From assembly GCF_030124375.1 (NCBI RefSeq), contig NZ_JASKLS010000021.1, forward strand, positions 54,001-118,000: 64,000 bases of DNA. Reading direction: 5' to 3'. The notes under the pieces are model-generated. The model ran no database searches, was not told where the DNA came from, and saw only the letters and a list, made by a program, of their open reading frames with translations. Shown here in pieces: positions 43,438 to 51,528 of this stretch; within the stretch, counting starts at the first letter, position 1, and every line of letters begins with the position of its first letter. Position numbers and translations under genes: made by a program. Origin of the DNA: Sinorhizobium sp. 6-70. Lineage in GTDB: Bacteria; Pseudomonadota; Alphaproteobacteria; Rhizobiales; Rhizobiaceae.

Positions 43438-44829
43438 ATGGACAAGGCGGGTCTTTCCTGGGTGCCGGCGCTGAGCAGAGAGGCCGGACCGCTCTATCTG
43501 GCAATCGCCGATGCGCTGGCGGCGGATATCGCGGCCGGTGGGCTTAAGGAGGGAACGCGCCTGCCGCCGCAGCGGGCGCTCGCGGGTGTTCTCGGCATCG
43601 ATTTCACCACCGTCAGTCGTGCCTACAACGAGGCGCGGACGCGGGGTTTGATCGAGGGGCGTGTAGGGCAGGGCACCTATGTCAAGGCGCGGCGGAAGAA
43701 TGGCGGCCGGTCGTCCGGCGGCGGGCTCGTCGACATGAGCATGAACCTGCCGCCGCTCTTCGACGATCCGGAACTTATCGCCCGGATGTGGGGCGGCATC
43801 GATGCCCTTGAGGACGAGCGGGGCCTGGATCTCCTGATGCGCTACCAGGCGGTCGGTGGCGCGCTGCCGGACAAAGCGGCGGGGACCGCCTGGCTGAGGC
43901 CGAGGCTCGGCGAGGTGGCGGCGGAGCGGGTGCTCGTCTGTCCCGGCGCGCAAGGGGCGCTGCTTGCCACGGTCAGCATGCTTGCCGCGCGCGGCGACGT
44001 GATCTGCGCCGAGGCACTGACCTATCCGGGGCTGCGGTCGCTCGCGGCCCATCTCGGCATAGGCTTTGCTGCCGTTGCCGTGGACGAACAGGGACTTTTG
44101 CCCGAGGCGTTCGAGGCCGCCTGCGTCAAGCATCGACCGAAGGCGCTTTACTGCAATCCGACGCTTCATAATCCGACGACGGCGACACTGTCGCTCAAGC
44201 GCAGGGAGGCGGTCGTCGCAATCGCCCGCAGGCACGGCGTCGCGATCGTCGAGGACGACGCCTATGGCGCGCTGCCGACAAACCCGTTACCGCCGCTTGC
44301 TGCGCTCGCTCCCGACCTTGTCTATTACGTGGCCGGGCTTGCCAAGTGCCTTTCACCGGCGCTTCGCATCGCCTATCTCGTCGTTCCGGATGCGGTGAGT
44401 TCCGTTCGTCTCGAGGGCGCGATCCGCGCGACGGCCGGCATGGCCTCGCCGCTTTCGGCGGCGGTCGCCACGCGCTGGGTCGAGGATGGAACGGCGGACG
44501 CAGTGCTTGCGGCCATTCGGGCCGAGGCCGGACGGCGCCAGCGGATCGCGGCGGAGATCCTGCCGGCCGATCGCGTCCTGACCAATCCCGAGGCGTTTCA
44601 CCTTTGGCTTACCCTGCCACCCGGCTGGACACGCGGTGAGTTCACTGCCCGTTTGCGTACGGCCGGGATCAGCATCGTCACGAGCGACGCATTCGCGCTC
44701 GCCAATCCGCCGGAGGCGGTGCGGCTGGGACTCGGCGCGGCAGAAACGCGCGCGGAGCTTGAGCGCAGCCTCGCCGTCATCGCCGATCTTCTCGTGCAAT
44801 CGCCGGCTGCGGTAAACTTCGTCGTCTGA
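43438..44829 (+). CDS. MocR/GntR-type regulator with an aminotransferase domain
   Basis: A 463-residue protein. The N-terminal GntR winged helix (LYLAIADALAADIAAGGLKEGTRLPPQRALAGVLG, then TTVSRAYNEARTRGLI) is followed by a class I aminotransferase fold with the PLP Lys in YYVAGLAKCLSPALRIAY. Proteins of this kind sense PLP or an amino compound and control a neighbouring gene. I used ATG 43438; the upstream frame to 43399 contains the motif CATACATTGT, which recurs after the gene, so it is better read as an operator. A DUF983 gene follows on the same strand. Confidence 0.85.
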   Translation: MDKAGLSWVPALSREAGPLYLAIADALAADIAAGGLKEGTRLPPQRALAGVLGIDFTTVSRAYNEARTRGLIEGRVGQGTYVKARRKNGGRSSGGGLVDMSMNLPPLFDDPELIARMWGGIDALEDERGLDLLMRYQAVGGALPDKAAGTAWLRPRLGEVAAERVLVCPGAQGALLATVSMLAARGDVICAEALTYPGLRSLAAHLGIGFAAVAVDEQGLLPEAFEAACVKHRPKALYCNPTLHNPTTATLSLKRREAVVAIARRHGVAIVEDDAYGALPTNPLPPLAALAPDLVYYVAGLAKCLSPALRIAYLVVPDAVSSVRLEGAIRATAGMASPLSAAVATRWVEDGTADAVLAAIRAEAGRRQRIAAEILPADRVLTNPEAFHLWLTLPPGWTRGEFTARLRTAGISIVTSDAFALANPPEAVRLGLGAAETRAELERSLAVIADLLVQSPAAVNFVV

Positions 44830-44872
44830 ACGGTGGCGCCGACATCCGGCGCAATTGTCGCAGGGATTAATG

Positions 44873-44908
44873 CATACAATTATTTGACAATGTATGTTTT
44901 GTATGGCT
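44873..44908. promoter_or_regulatory. Candidate MocR operator, copy 2
   Basis: CATACAAT and ACAATGTATG form an imperfect inverted repeat, with a further TTGTAT just after. The element shares the ten bases CATACATTGT (reverse strand) with the site before the MocR gene and lies 122-157 bases before the DUF983 start. Confidence 0.4.
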
Positions 44909-45029
44909 CTCTGTTCCAGAAGCCGGCGAGGCGGATTGTCCGCTGCCATCCGGCATGTCGGCGCCGACGAGCGCTGCCGCGATTGCGCACCTGCACTTGC
45001 CGCCGACGAAACCCTGGAAAGGAAAGACA

Positions 45030-45419
45030 ATGTCTTCACACGAAGATTGGCCGGCCCTTCCGCCGCTGCAGACGGGCCTGCGCGGCCGCTGCCCGCGTTG
45101 CGGCCAAGGGCATCTGTTCGAAGGCTTCCTGAAGCTCCGCCGGGAATGTGAGGTCTGCGGCCTCGATTATTCCTTCGCCGATCCGGCCGACGGCCCGGCC
45201 TTTTTCGTCATCTGCTTCGCGTGCGTGCCGAGCGTTTTGCTCGGTGTCTGGCTGGAGGTGCAGTATGCCGCGCCGCTTTGGGTGCATCTGTTGACGACCG
45301 GCCCCTTCATGCTTCTCACCTGCATCCCGCCGCTCAGACCGCTGAAGGGCTGGCTGGTCGCAAGCCAGTTCTTCTACAAGGCGGAAGAGGGCAAGGTCGT
45401 GCGCAAGGCCCTGCCGTAG
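45030..45419 (+). CDS. DUF983-family protein
   Basis: A 129-residue protein. Two cysteine pairs near the N terminus (GRCPRCGQG and ECEVCGLDY) look like a zinc ribbon and are followed by two membrane helices (about 55-75 and 80-105). This matches DUF983, a family of unclear function often seen near respiratory-chain assembly genes. ATG 45030 is preceded by GGAAAGGAAAG. A possible MocR operator lies upstream, so the MocR protein may control it. The gene is convergent with nrsF. Confidence 0.85.
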   Translation: MSSHEDWPALPPLQTGLRGRCPRCGQGHLFEGFLKLRRECEVCGLDYSFADPADGPAFFVICFACVPSVLLGVWLEVQYAAPLWVHLLTTGPFMLLTCIPPLRPLKGWLVASQFFYKAEEGKVVRKALP

Positions 45420-45474
45420 GTGCCGGAAGGGCCCAAGGCAAGCGCGACCTCCTGATTGCGATGCGGCCGACGCG

Positions 45475-46113
45475 TCACCAGCGGGCGACGTAGCGGCCGC
45501 CGAGGGTCCCGAGAAGCGCCAGGCCCGCGACCGCGATCGTGTACCAGGTCGCGACGAACAGGGGTGAATCGTCCGGGCAATGCGAGGCATAGAGCGTTGC
45601 GGCGATACCGCCGGCCAAAAGCCCCGCGATCGCACCGGCGAGGGTCGGATGGGACGCAGCACCGTGGCGCAGCGCGAGTAGAAGCAGCGCGAGCGGGCCG
45701 ATCCCGATCAGCGGAATGAAGGTCAGGCAAACCAGGCTGTTCGTCCCGACAAGCCTGGCCGGCCACGTTTCGGCGGGGGAGACGATAAGCTCGATCGCAA
45801 CCCCCGCCAGGATGAGTGCCGGGGCGATGGCAAGACAAGGCAGTACGCCGCGCGCGTCGGCTTCCGGGCGCGACAGCATTCGCAGAAGGGCGAAGGCGCT
45901 TGCGCCAAGGGCAATCGTCACCAAGAACTTGAAGAGAAAGCGGACCGTCTGAGCGGCGCTGGCGATATCCGGCCGGGGGCCGAGCAGGGCGAAAAAAACC
46001 GTCGTCGCAATCGCGATCGCGATGAGGACAGCGCCCCACCAGACGGTATTCATTGGCACGCCGGTTCGCCGGCTGTCCGCCGCCAGGGCCTTAATGAGTT
46101 CGTGCGTCTCCAT
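45475..46113 (-). CDS. nrsF: NrsF-type anti-sigma factor (DUF1109)
   Basis: A 212-residue membrane protein with six hydrophobic helices and a short cytoplasmic N terminus (HELIKALAADSRRTG). This is the DUF1109/NrsF topology; in Caulobacter NrsF holds sigma-F at the membrane and two conserved Cys are needed for release by metal stress. Candidate Cys here are in SLVCLTFIPL and ASHCPDDSP. It starts one base after the sigma gene stop, so the two are coupled. The bufferin genes on the other side of the sigma gene are its likely targets. Confidence 0.87.
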   Translation of the reverse strand: METHELIKALAADSRRTGVPMNTVWWGAVLIAIAIATTVFFALLGPRPDIASAAQTVRFLFKFLVTIALGASAFALLRMLSRPEADARGVLPCLAIAPALILAGVAIELIVSPAETWPARLVGTNSLVCLTFIPLIGIGPLALLLLALRHGAASHPTLAGAIAGLLAGGIAATLYASHCPDDSPLFVATWYTIAVAGLALLGTLGGRYVARW

Positions 46114-46114
46114 G

Positions 46115-46651
46115 TCAGTCTCGTCCAAATCGCCGCGCGATGGCAGCAAGGCCGCGATGAAGCGCGACGCGAACTGCGGTTTCCTTCATGTCGAGGCTCC
46201 GGGCCGTCTCCGCGATCGTGCGCCCTTCCACCGATATCGCCGTCACCACCGAACGCTGGCCCGGCGTCAGCGTTTCGAGGGCGCGGCCGATCTCCCAATC
46301 CCGCGCCGTCTCCGTTTCCTCGGTCGCAAGCTCATTCTCGACCTCGCTGAGCTCGATCCGGGCATGGCGCCCATGTCGCCGCATGGCATCTACAAGCTTG
46401 TGCCGCGCGATCGCGTAGAGCCATGGCTTCACCGGGCGGTCATTGCTCCAGGTGTGACGCTTCACATGGATGGCCAGCAGCGTTTCCTGGACGATATCCT
46501 CCGGATCAAGGCCGGCAAATACGATCCTGCGCCGCGCCCAGGCGCGAACAAGCGCTGCGGCTTCGTGCAGGAAATCGCCGTAAGCCTTTTCGTCGCCGCC
46601 AAGCGCGGTGCGAAAGAGCCGGGCGAGATCGCCGTCGTCCGCGCCGTTCAA
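46115..46651 (-). CDS. sigF: ECF sigma factor, SigF type
   Basis: A 178-residue sigma factor. Region 2 has AYGDFLHEAAALVRAWARRR and AGLDPEDIVQETLLAIH with KPWLYAIARHKLVDAMRR; region 4 has LTPGQRSVVTAISVEGRTIAETARSLDMKETAVRVALHR. I chose a TTG at 46651, eight bases after GGAGG, because the much longer open frame (to 47077) crosses the divergent promoter region and is not sigma-like. nrsF follows after one base. A TGTAAC-N16-CGAA promoter lies directly upstream, so the gene is probably autoregulated. In Caulobacter its relative answers to heavy metals. Confidence 0.88.
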   Translation of the reverse strand: MNGADDGDLARLFRTALGGDEKAYGDFLHEAAALVRAWARRRIVFAGLDPEDIVQETLLAIHVKRHTWSNDRPVKPWLYAIARHKLVDAMRRHGRHARIELSEVENELATEETETARDWEIGRALETLTPGQRSVVTAISVEGRTIAETARSLDMKETAVRVALHRGLAAIARRFGRD

Positions 46652-46667
46652 TTGCGCTTCCTCCCAA

Positions 46668-46693
46668 TTCGCCAGTTTGCGCCGCTTGTTACA
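46668..46693 (-). promoter_or_regulatory. Sigma-F-like promoter for sigF-nrsF
   Basis: TGTAAC (46693-46688) and CGAA (46671-46668) separated by 16 bases. The boxes match the bufA promoter and what I recall of the Caulobacter consensus (GTAACC and CGAA). The transcript would start only about 10-15 bases before the TTG, so the leader is very short. Confidence 0.65.
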
Positions 46694-46811
46694 TGCCCGC
46701 GTAGCAAATGCTTCGCCCCATCGGAGCGGAGGCCCTTGTTCGACCCGAGTCAATCCAAAATCACCGTGAATTCGCACCGCAATGCGCTCACGAAAGCGTG
46801 TAGCCGCAAAG

Positions 46812-46838
46812 TGTAACATCTCTCCCGCAGGCGACGAA
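46812..46838 (+). promoter_or_regulatory. Sigma-F-like promoter for bufA
   Basis: TGTAAC (46812-46817) and CGAA (46835-46838) separated by 17 bases, 55 bases before the bufA start. It is the mirror partner of the sigF promoter. Confidence 0.7.
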
Positions 46839-46892
46839 GGAAGGTCTGTGTGCCGGCGCAAAGGCGCACGCACCAACACGGAGATGGAAACC

Positions 46893-47216
46893 ATGTCTAC
46901 CAGAACCTCGATAAGCGCGGCCATACTTGCCAGTGCGGTGGCAACCGCAGTGTCGTCGCTCGCGATCGCCGCGCCGCTCACGGAGGCGCAGGTCAAGGCC
47001 GCAATGGATGCCGGCAAGGAGAAGTGCTTCGGCGTCGCGCTCAAAGGCCAGAACGACTGCAAGGCCGGCCCGGGCACGACCTGCCAGGCAACCTCGACGG
47101 TGGATTACCAGGGCAATGCCTGGAAATTCGTCGATGGCGGCACCTGCACGACAATGGACCTGCCGGATGGCCGCAAGGGTTCGCCGGAGCCGCTGTCGCG
47201 CGATCTTCCCTCCTAA
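46893..47216 (+). CDS. bufA: Bufferin precursor BufA1 (DUF2282)
   Basis: A 107-residue secreted protein. The signal peptide is about residues 1-27, cleaving before PLTEAQV. The mature part has four Cys in the family pattern: EKCFGVALKGQNDC, GPGTTC, and GGTC. In bufferins of Caulobacter, relatives of this protein are ribosomal peptides whose central Cys are converted to copper-binding thiooxazole groups by the BufB/BufC pair, and they protect the periplasm from copper. ATG 46893 gives the better signal peptide; ATG 46884 is possible. Palindromic element copy 2 lies between it and bufB. Confidence 0.88.
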   Translation: MSTRTSISAAILASAVATAVSSLAIAAPLTEAQVKAAMDAGKEKCFGVALKGQNDCKAGPGTTCQATSTVDYQGNAWKFVDGGTCTTMDLPDGRKGSPEPLSRDLPS

Positions 47217-47223
47217 GCCAGCT

Positions 47224-47282
47224 TTGAAACTACGCAATTCCGGACGGAAAACCGTTCCACACTTTTCCTGGAATTGCTCTAG
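47224..47282. repeat. Palindromic element, family A, copy 2 (half element)
   Basis: Carries only the CAATTCC ... GGAATTG half of the element at 3993-4093. It occupies most of the 92 bases between bufA and bufB, ending 27 bases before the bufB start. As RNA it would fold into a stem inside the bufferin transcript. Confidence 0.8.
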
Positions 47283-47308
47283 ACAAGCGCCGGAAAGCGG
47301 AGGCGACG

Positions 47309-48238
47309 ATGGCCAAATTGGCAATACACGCGGATCGTGGCGCGTCGGAAGACTTCCGTTTTCCGGCGCATGCGATCGACGGACTGGCAGGCACCAGTTT
47401 CAAACATCAGCACATCACATCCATTCTGGAAGATCAGGCGGCCGAGCGCGGCTTCTTCGAGGTTCACGCGGAAAACTACATGGGCGAGGGCGGGCCGCCG
47501 CACGCGGCGCTCGCGCGAATACGAGCGGATTATCCGGTTTCTCTTCACGGCGTCTGCATGTCGATCGGCGGGCCGCAGCCGCTGGATAAGGCCCATCTCG
47601 GCCGTTTTGCGCGGCTGATCGAGCGATACGAACCGGCGCTTGTCTCGGAGCATCTGGCCTGGTCGACGCACGAGACGACCTATTACAACGACCTGCTGCC
47701 GCTGCCCTACACCGAAGCCACCCTGCAGCGCGTGGCCGACCATATTGATGAGGTTCAGGAGACGATCGGGCGGCCGATACTCATCGAGAACCCATCGACC
47801 TACCTGCTCTTCAGGGAATCGACGATGAGCGAGACGGCATTCATCCGCGAGCTGGTCGGACGTACAGGCTGCGGCCTGCTGCTCGACGTCAACAATGTCT
47901 TCGTCTCGGCAACCAATCATGGCTTTTCCGCGCTCGACTATCTCGCGGACTATCCGCTCGAACATGTCTGCGAGATCCATCTGGCCGGCCACACCGAGCA
48001 AGAGGACGACGAGGGCGATCTCCTTCTCATCGACAGCCACGACGGGCCGGTCGCGGACGCGGTCTGGACGCTCTTCGACATCGTCATCGGCCGGTGCGGT
48101 CCGCTTCCGACGCTCATTGAATGGGACAGCGCAATTCCCGACTGGCCGGTGCTGAAGGCCGAAGCGATAGCGGCACAAGCGATCCTCGATCGGCACGCCG
48201 GCGCATTGCTGCGGGGGAAGAGCCATGCGCGCGGCTAG
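47309..48238 (+). CDS. bufB: BufB, DUF692 (MbnB-like) peptide-modifying oxygenase
   Basis: A 309-residue TIM-barrel protein of the DUF692/MNIO group. Metal-binding residues are seen in FEVHAENYMG, SLHGVCMSIGG, SEHLAWS, LIENPSTY, LDVNNVFVSATNHG, EIHLAGH, DSHDGPV and IEWDSAIP. MNIO enzymes use an iron cluster and oxygen to convert peptide Cys into heterocycles; MbnB does this for methanobactin, and BufB for bufferins. A GGAGG site lies six bases before ATG 47309. Its stop overlaps the bufC start by 14 bases. Substrate is expected to be the bufA product. Confidence 0.93.
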   Translation: MAKLAIHADRGASEDFRFPAHAIDGLAGTSFKHQHITSILEDQAAERGFFEVHAENYMGEGGPPHAALARIRADYPVSLHGVCMSIGGPQPLDKAHLGRFARLIERYEPALVSEHLAWSTHETTYYNDLLPLPYTEATLQRVADHIDEVQETIGRPILIENPSTYLLFRESTMSETAFIRELVGRTGCGLLLDVNNVFVSATNHGFSALDYLADYPLEHVCEIHLAGHTEQEDDEGDLLLIDSHDGPVADAVWTLFDIVIGRCGPLPTLIEWDSAIPDWPVLKAEAIAAQAILDRHAGALLRGKSHARG

Positions 48239-49016
48239 GGACGCTCTTTGCGCGACCGCTGATGATCTCGGCTATCCGGAGCGCCTCGTGCCGGCGCTGC
48301 TCGATCCTGGTCGCGCCACGCCCACTGTCGTTGCGGGACCGATGGGCAAGGCCGCCGACAAGCGCTTCGACATCTATCGCAACAACGTCACCGTCAGCCT
48401 GATCGACGCGCTCGCCGCGGCATTCCCCGCGACGATGCGCATCACCGGCGAGACCTTCTTTCGCGCGATGGCCCGGTTTTACGTGCGGGAGACGCCCCCG
48501 ACATCGCCGCTCCTCTTCGAGTACGGCCGGGACCTTCCCGCCTTCATAGAGCGTTACGAATATGCGCAATCGATGCCGTGGCTTGCCGATGTCGCCCGCA
48601 TCGAGCGGGCCTGGCTTGACGCCTATCACGCGGCGGACGCGCCCGTCCTGTCGCCGCATGCCCTGACGTCGTTTCCGGCCGACGCGCTCGCCGACACCGT
48701 CTTCGAGACGCACCCGTCGGCGCACGTGGTCCGCTCGGCCTATCCGGCGGTGACGATCTTTTCCGTGAACCGCGACAGCGGCCCGGTCGGCCGCATCGAG
48801 GCCCGGGAGCCGGAGAGCGCGCTGATAACAAGACCGGCGCTCGACGTGGAGGTTCGTCGTCTTCCGCCGGGCGCCGATGTCTTCCTCGGCAACCTCCTGT
48901 CGGCTGAGCCACTCGGAAGCGCTGCCGCGGCGGCAAGCGCGCACTGTCCGGAATTCGATCTCGCAACTGCCATTGCCGTGATGCTTGAGGCCGGTGCCTT
49001 TGCCGCGGTTCGCTAG
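48225..49016 (+). CDS. bufC: BufC, DUF2063 (MbnC-like) partner
   Basis: A 263-residue protein. The N-terminal half has the DUF2063 core: RFDIYRNNVTVSLIDALAAAFP and FFRAMARFYVRETPPTSPLLFEYG, with YAQSMPWLADVARIERAWLDAYH. The C-terminal half is a variable domain likely to bind the precursor, as in MbnC. DUF2063 proteins work with MNIO enzymes and are needed for activity. It overlaps bufB by 14 bases, which ensures equal amounts. Its stop codon TAG is the first part of a palindromic element (49014-49125). Confidence 0.9.
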   Translation: MRAARDALCATADDLGYPERLVPALLDPGRATPTVVAGPMGKAADKRFDIYRNNVTVSLIDALAAAFPATMRITGETFFRAMARFYVRETPPTSPLLFEYGRDLPAFIERYEYAQSMPWLADVARIERAWLDAYHAADAPVLSPHALTSFPADALADTVFETHPSAHVVRSAYPAVTIFSVNRDSGPVGRIEAREPESALITRPALDVEVRRLPPGADVFLGNLLSAEPLGSAAAAASAHCPEFDLATAIAVMLEAGAFAAVR

Positions 49017-49125
49017 AGCGGGATGCGGAAAGTGTGGGCGGCTTTCCGCCCGCGTCCCGCTCTCACTCATAAGAATCGGTCACGTTTATGATTTTGGGTC
49101 GATTCGACCCCGAAATATTGAGATC
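49014..49125. repeat. Palindromic element, family D, between bufC and bufD
   Basis: TAGAGCGGGA ... TCCCGCTCT arms (49014-49063), with inner GCGGAAAG/CTTTCCGC, and a second hairpin GGGTCGA-TTC-GACCC-like at 49095-49109. The TAG at 49014-49016 is the bufC stop. Confidence 0.7.
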
Positions 49126-49141
49126 TAGGGAGGATGAGAAG

Positions 49142-49654
49142 GTGACTCTCGTACCGAAGTTCTTCGAAAGACATGATAATTGGGGCGGCGCAGGCTGGCT
49201 CGGCCGGATCGACGGCCTGATTGCGGCCATCGCGCCGACGTCGCTCGCCCAGCTTGTTTTGCGCCTGGGGCTTGCCGTGCCTTTCTGGCGCTCGGGCATG
49301 AGCAAATGGGACGGCTTCCTGCAACTGAACGATGTCGCCGTCCTGCTCTTTACCTCGGAATTCCAACTGCATCTGCCGGGTGGCCCCTATGCCTTTCCGG
49401 CTCCGGCCGCGACGGCATTTGCCGTCGCTTGCGCGGAAGTGCTGTTGCCGACGTTCCTTGTCTTGGGTTTGGCGACAAGGCTCGTCGCACTCGGACTTCT
49501 CGCCATGACGATTGTCATCCAAGTCACCGTTCCGGATGGATGGCCGATCCATTTGACATGGGCGGCGATGGCGCTCGGCATCGTCACCTGGGGTGCGGGC
49601 AGGTTGTCAGCGGATTGGTGGCTCGGGTCGAGCGCGCGCGGAGGAAAAATGTAA
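49142..49654 (+). CDS. bufD: BufD, DoxX-family membrane protein
   Basis: A 170-residue protein with four hydrophobic helices. The SLAQLVLRLGLAVPFWRSGMSKWDGF segment and VACAEVLLPTFLVLGLATRLVALGL are typical of DoxX, a small quinone-linked membrane family. DoxX genes accompany bufferin operons, giving the bufD name. I chose GTG 49142, eight bases after GGGAGG; the longer frame from 49088 runs into the palindromic element. The role in copper handling or electron supply is inferred from position only. Confidence 0.82.
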   Translation: MTLVPKFFERHDNWGGAGWLGRIDGLIAAIAPTSLAQLVLRLGLAVPFWRSGMSKWDGFLQLNDVAVLLFTSEFQLHLPGGPYAFPAPAATAFAVACAEVLLPTFLVLGLATRLVALGLLAMTIVIQVTVPDGWPIHLTWAAMALGIVTWGAGRLSADWWLGSSARGGKM

Positions 49655-49659
49655 GCGGA

Positions 49660-49840
49660 TTGCCCCTCATCCGCCTGCCGGCACCTTCTCCCCGCACGCG
49701 GGGCGAAGGGACTCGTTGCGCCGCTTTTAAACTCCTTCTCCCCTCGCGGACAGGGGAGGAAACATGCAGTAGGCGGGTGCGGCATATCCCCTCTCCCTGT
49801 CAAAACGGGGAGAAGGTGCCGGCAGGCGGATGAGGGGCAA
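49660..49840. repeat. MITE-like element with 35-base perfect inverted ends (family B)
   Basis: Ends 49660-49694 and 49806-49840 are exact reverse complements over 35 bases (TTGCCCCTCATCCG ... and its mirror). The centre has further palindromic GC-rich arms and no open frame. It sits between bufD and the isomerase gene, which converge. The right end resembles that of the degenerate element at 16071-16200. Confidence 0.85.
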
Positions 49841-49864
49841 GCAACTCAACATGTCATCACTCCT

Positions 49865-50476
49865 TTACCCCGGGTTTCCCAGATCCAGATTGTGCTGCCA
49901 TTCGACCGCATCCTCCAGACGATCGTGGCCCCAGAACAGTTCGCCGTCCGAGACGAAGGAAGGCGAACCGAAGATGCCGATCTCCTTCGCCTCCCTAGTA
50001 GCGGCGCCAAGCGCGTCGGCCGCCGCGGCGGAGCCTGCCTGCTTCAGCACGCGGGCGGGGTCCTGGCCCGCTTCCCTGATGCTCGCCGAGAGGTTGGGCT
50101 CGCTGCCGGCAGGGTCGCGTTCGACGAACCAGCGGCGATAAGTGGCGATGGCATAGGCCGGGCACCAGCCTTCTTCAGCGGCGAGCACCGCAACGCGGTT
50201 GGCCTGTTCCAACTCGGGCAACGGGTAGGGGATAGGCAGCCTCAGGGGCAGGCCGAACCTCGCGGCGCGCCGCTCGATATCGCGCCACATATAGGCGGCC
50301 TTGAGCGGCTTGTCGGCGAACGGAGCGTCGTGTGCGTCAAGCTGGATTGCGTGGGCGTCGAAGGGCCTCCAACGAACCTCGACGCCCGCCCTCTCGGCGA
50401 CTTCAGCCAGCCGCATGACGGCCAGAAAGGTGTAAGGGCTTCCTATCGAGAACCAGAAGTCGATCGGCGCCGTCAT
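49865..50476 (-). CDS. 2-hydroxychromene-2-carboxylate isomerase-like protein (DsbA fold)
   Basis: A 203-residue protein of the DsbA/kappa glutathione transferase fold. The start IDFWFSIGSPYTFLAVMRL with the key Ser in IGSPY is typical of NahD-type isomerases, and the C-terminal IGIFGSPSFVSDGELFWGHDRLEDA is a strong family match. The isomerases act with glutathione in naphthalene breakdown, but many homologues outside such pathways serve other reactions. No aromatic-catabolism genes are nearby, so the physiological role is open. It is convergent with bufD across the inverted-repeat element. Confidence 0.88.
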   Translation of the reverse strand: MTAPIDFWFSIGSPYTFLAVMRLAEVAERAGVEVRWRPFDAHAIQLDAHDAPFADKPLKAAYMWRDIERRAARFGLPLRLPIPYPLPELEQANRVAVLAAEEGWCPAYAIATYRRWFVERDPAGSEPNLSASIREAGQDPARVLKQAGSAAAADALGAATREAKEIGIFGSPSFVSDGELFWGHDRLEDAVEWQHNLDLGNPG

Positions 50477-50599
50477 TGCTCTTCCTCCCCTGCTGCATGA
50501 CGCATGGGGAGGTAGATAGAGCCTGGACGCTGCACGCCAATGCGGCCTTCGACAAAAAGCCCCGGACGGTTGTGACCGGGGCTTTGATGTGGCGGCGAA

Positions 50600-51487
50600 T
50601 TATTGGACGAGCGTTGTCTTGCTCGCTTCGAGGAATGCGGGAAGGCTGATGGGCGTGTTGCCGGTCAGCGCGGCGAAATCGCCGGTCACCATGCCGATGT
50701 GGCCTTCGCGGGTGTTGCTGTCGAAGGAGACGACGATCGGGACCATGAAGTCGGGCAGGCCCGCGCCCTTGAGGCCGCCGGCGAGTGCCTCGTCGGAAAT
50801 GTGGACGACCTCGAGCTTCTGGCCCGTGGTGCTGGCGACGAGGGCTGCGACCTCGTCGGTCGAGCGCAGTTCCGCGCCGGTCAGCGTATAGGTGCGGCTC
50901 TCCGTGGAGCCGGAAAGAAGTGCTGCTGCCGCCGCTTCGGCCGCGTCGCTGCGGGCGATATGGGCAAGGCGGCCAGCGCCGGCGGAGGAGAACCACTGCC
51001 CGGTTTCAAGCGCGTGCGGCAGGGCCATGAAGAGGTTTTCCATGTACCAGCCGTTCCTGAGGATCGTATAGGGAATGCCGGTCGCCTTGATGGCGTTTTC
51101 GGTGCCGAGATGATCGGGCGCGAAGGGGATGACCGAGGTCTCCGGGTTCGGCATCGAGGTGTAGAGGATGTGCTTGGCGCCGGCTTTCTCAGCGGCGGCA
51201 ACGGCGTTCAGGTGCTGTTGCAGCCGCTTGCCCGGCTGACCCAGCGCATCGGTCGAGATGATGAGGATGCGATCGGCGCCGGCAAAGGCCTTTTCGAGCG
51301 AGGCCGGGTCGTCGAAGTCGGCGGCGCGAGTCTGCACGCCCTTGGCGGCGTAAGGGGCGAGCTTGCTGCTGTCGCGACTGGCGGCGATGATATCGGCCGG
51401 CTGCACCTTGGCGGAAGCAAGCAGCGCGTCGAGCACGAGCTGCCCGAGCTGACCTGCAGCGCCGGTCACGAGCAATGTTTCGGACAT
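50600..51487 (-). CDS. QorB-like NAD(P)H:quinone oxidoreductase (atypical SDR)
   Basis: A 295-residue NmrA-like reductase. The dinucleotide motif is VTGAAGQLGQLVLDAL; other features are AASRDSSKLA and PYTILRNGWYMENL, as in Escherichia coli QorB (YtfG). These reduce quinones with NADPH. It is divergent from an HxlR-type regulator 156 bases away, the usual QorB/QorR arrangement, so control by that protein is likely. A GTTGATATCA motif lies 42 bases upstream (51529-51538) and recurs before the DUF899 gene. Confidence 0.87.
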   Translation of the reverse strand: MSETLLVTGAAGQLGQLVLDALLASAKVQPADIIAASRDSSKLAPYAAKGVQTRAADFDDPASLEKAFAGADRILIISTDALGQPGKRLQQHLNAVAAAEKAGAKHILYTSMPNPETSVIPFAPDHLGTENAIKATGIPYTILRNGWYMENLFMALPHALETGQWFSSAGAGRLAHIARSDAAEAAAAALLSGSTESRTYTLTGAELRSTDEVAALVASTTGQKLEVVHISDEALAGGLKGAGLPDFMVPIVVSFDSNTREGHIGMVTGDFAALTGNTPISLPAFLEASKTTLVQ

Positions 51488-51528
51488 GGTCTTTCCTTTC
51501 GTTGCGTTCCAGCCGTCTCTCGCCGAGT

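Noticed and set aside
46115..47077. Longer sigF starting near 47077
   Set aside because: The extension would run antisense through bufA and across both sigma-F-like promoters; the TTG at 46651 with GGAGG is the sensible start.
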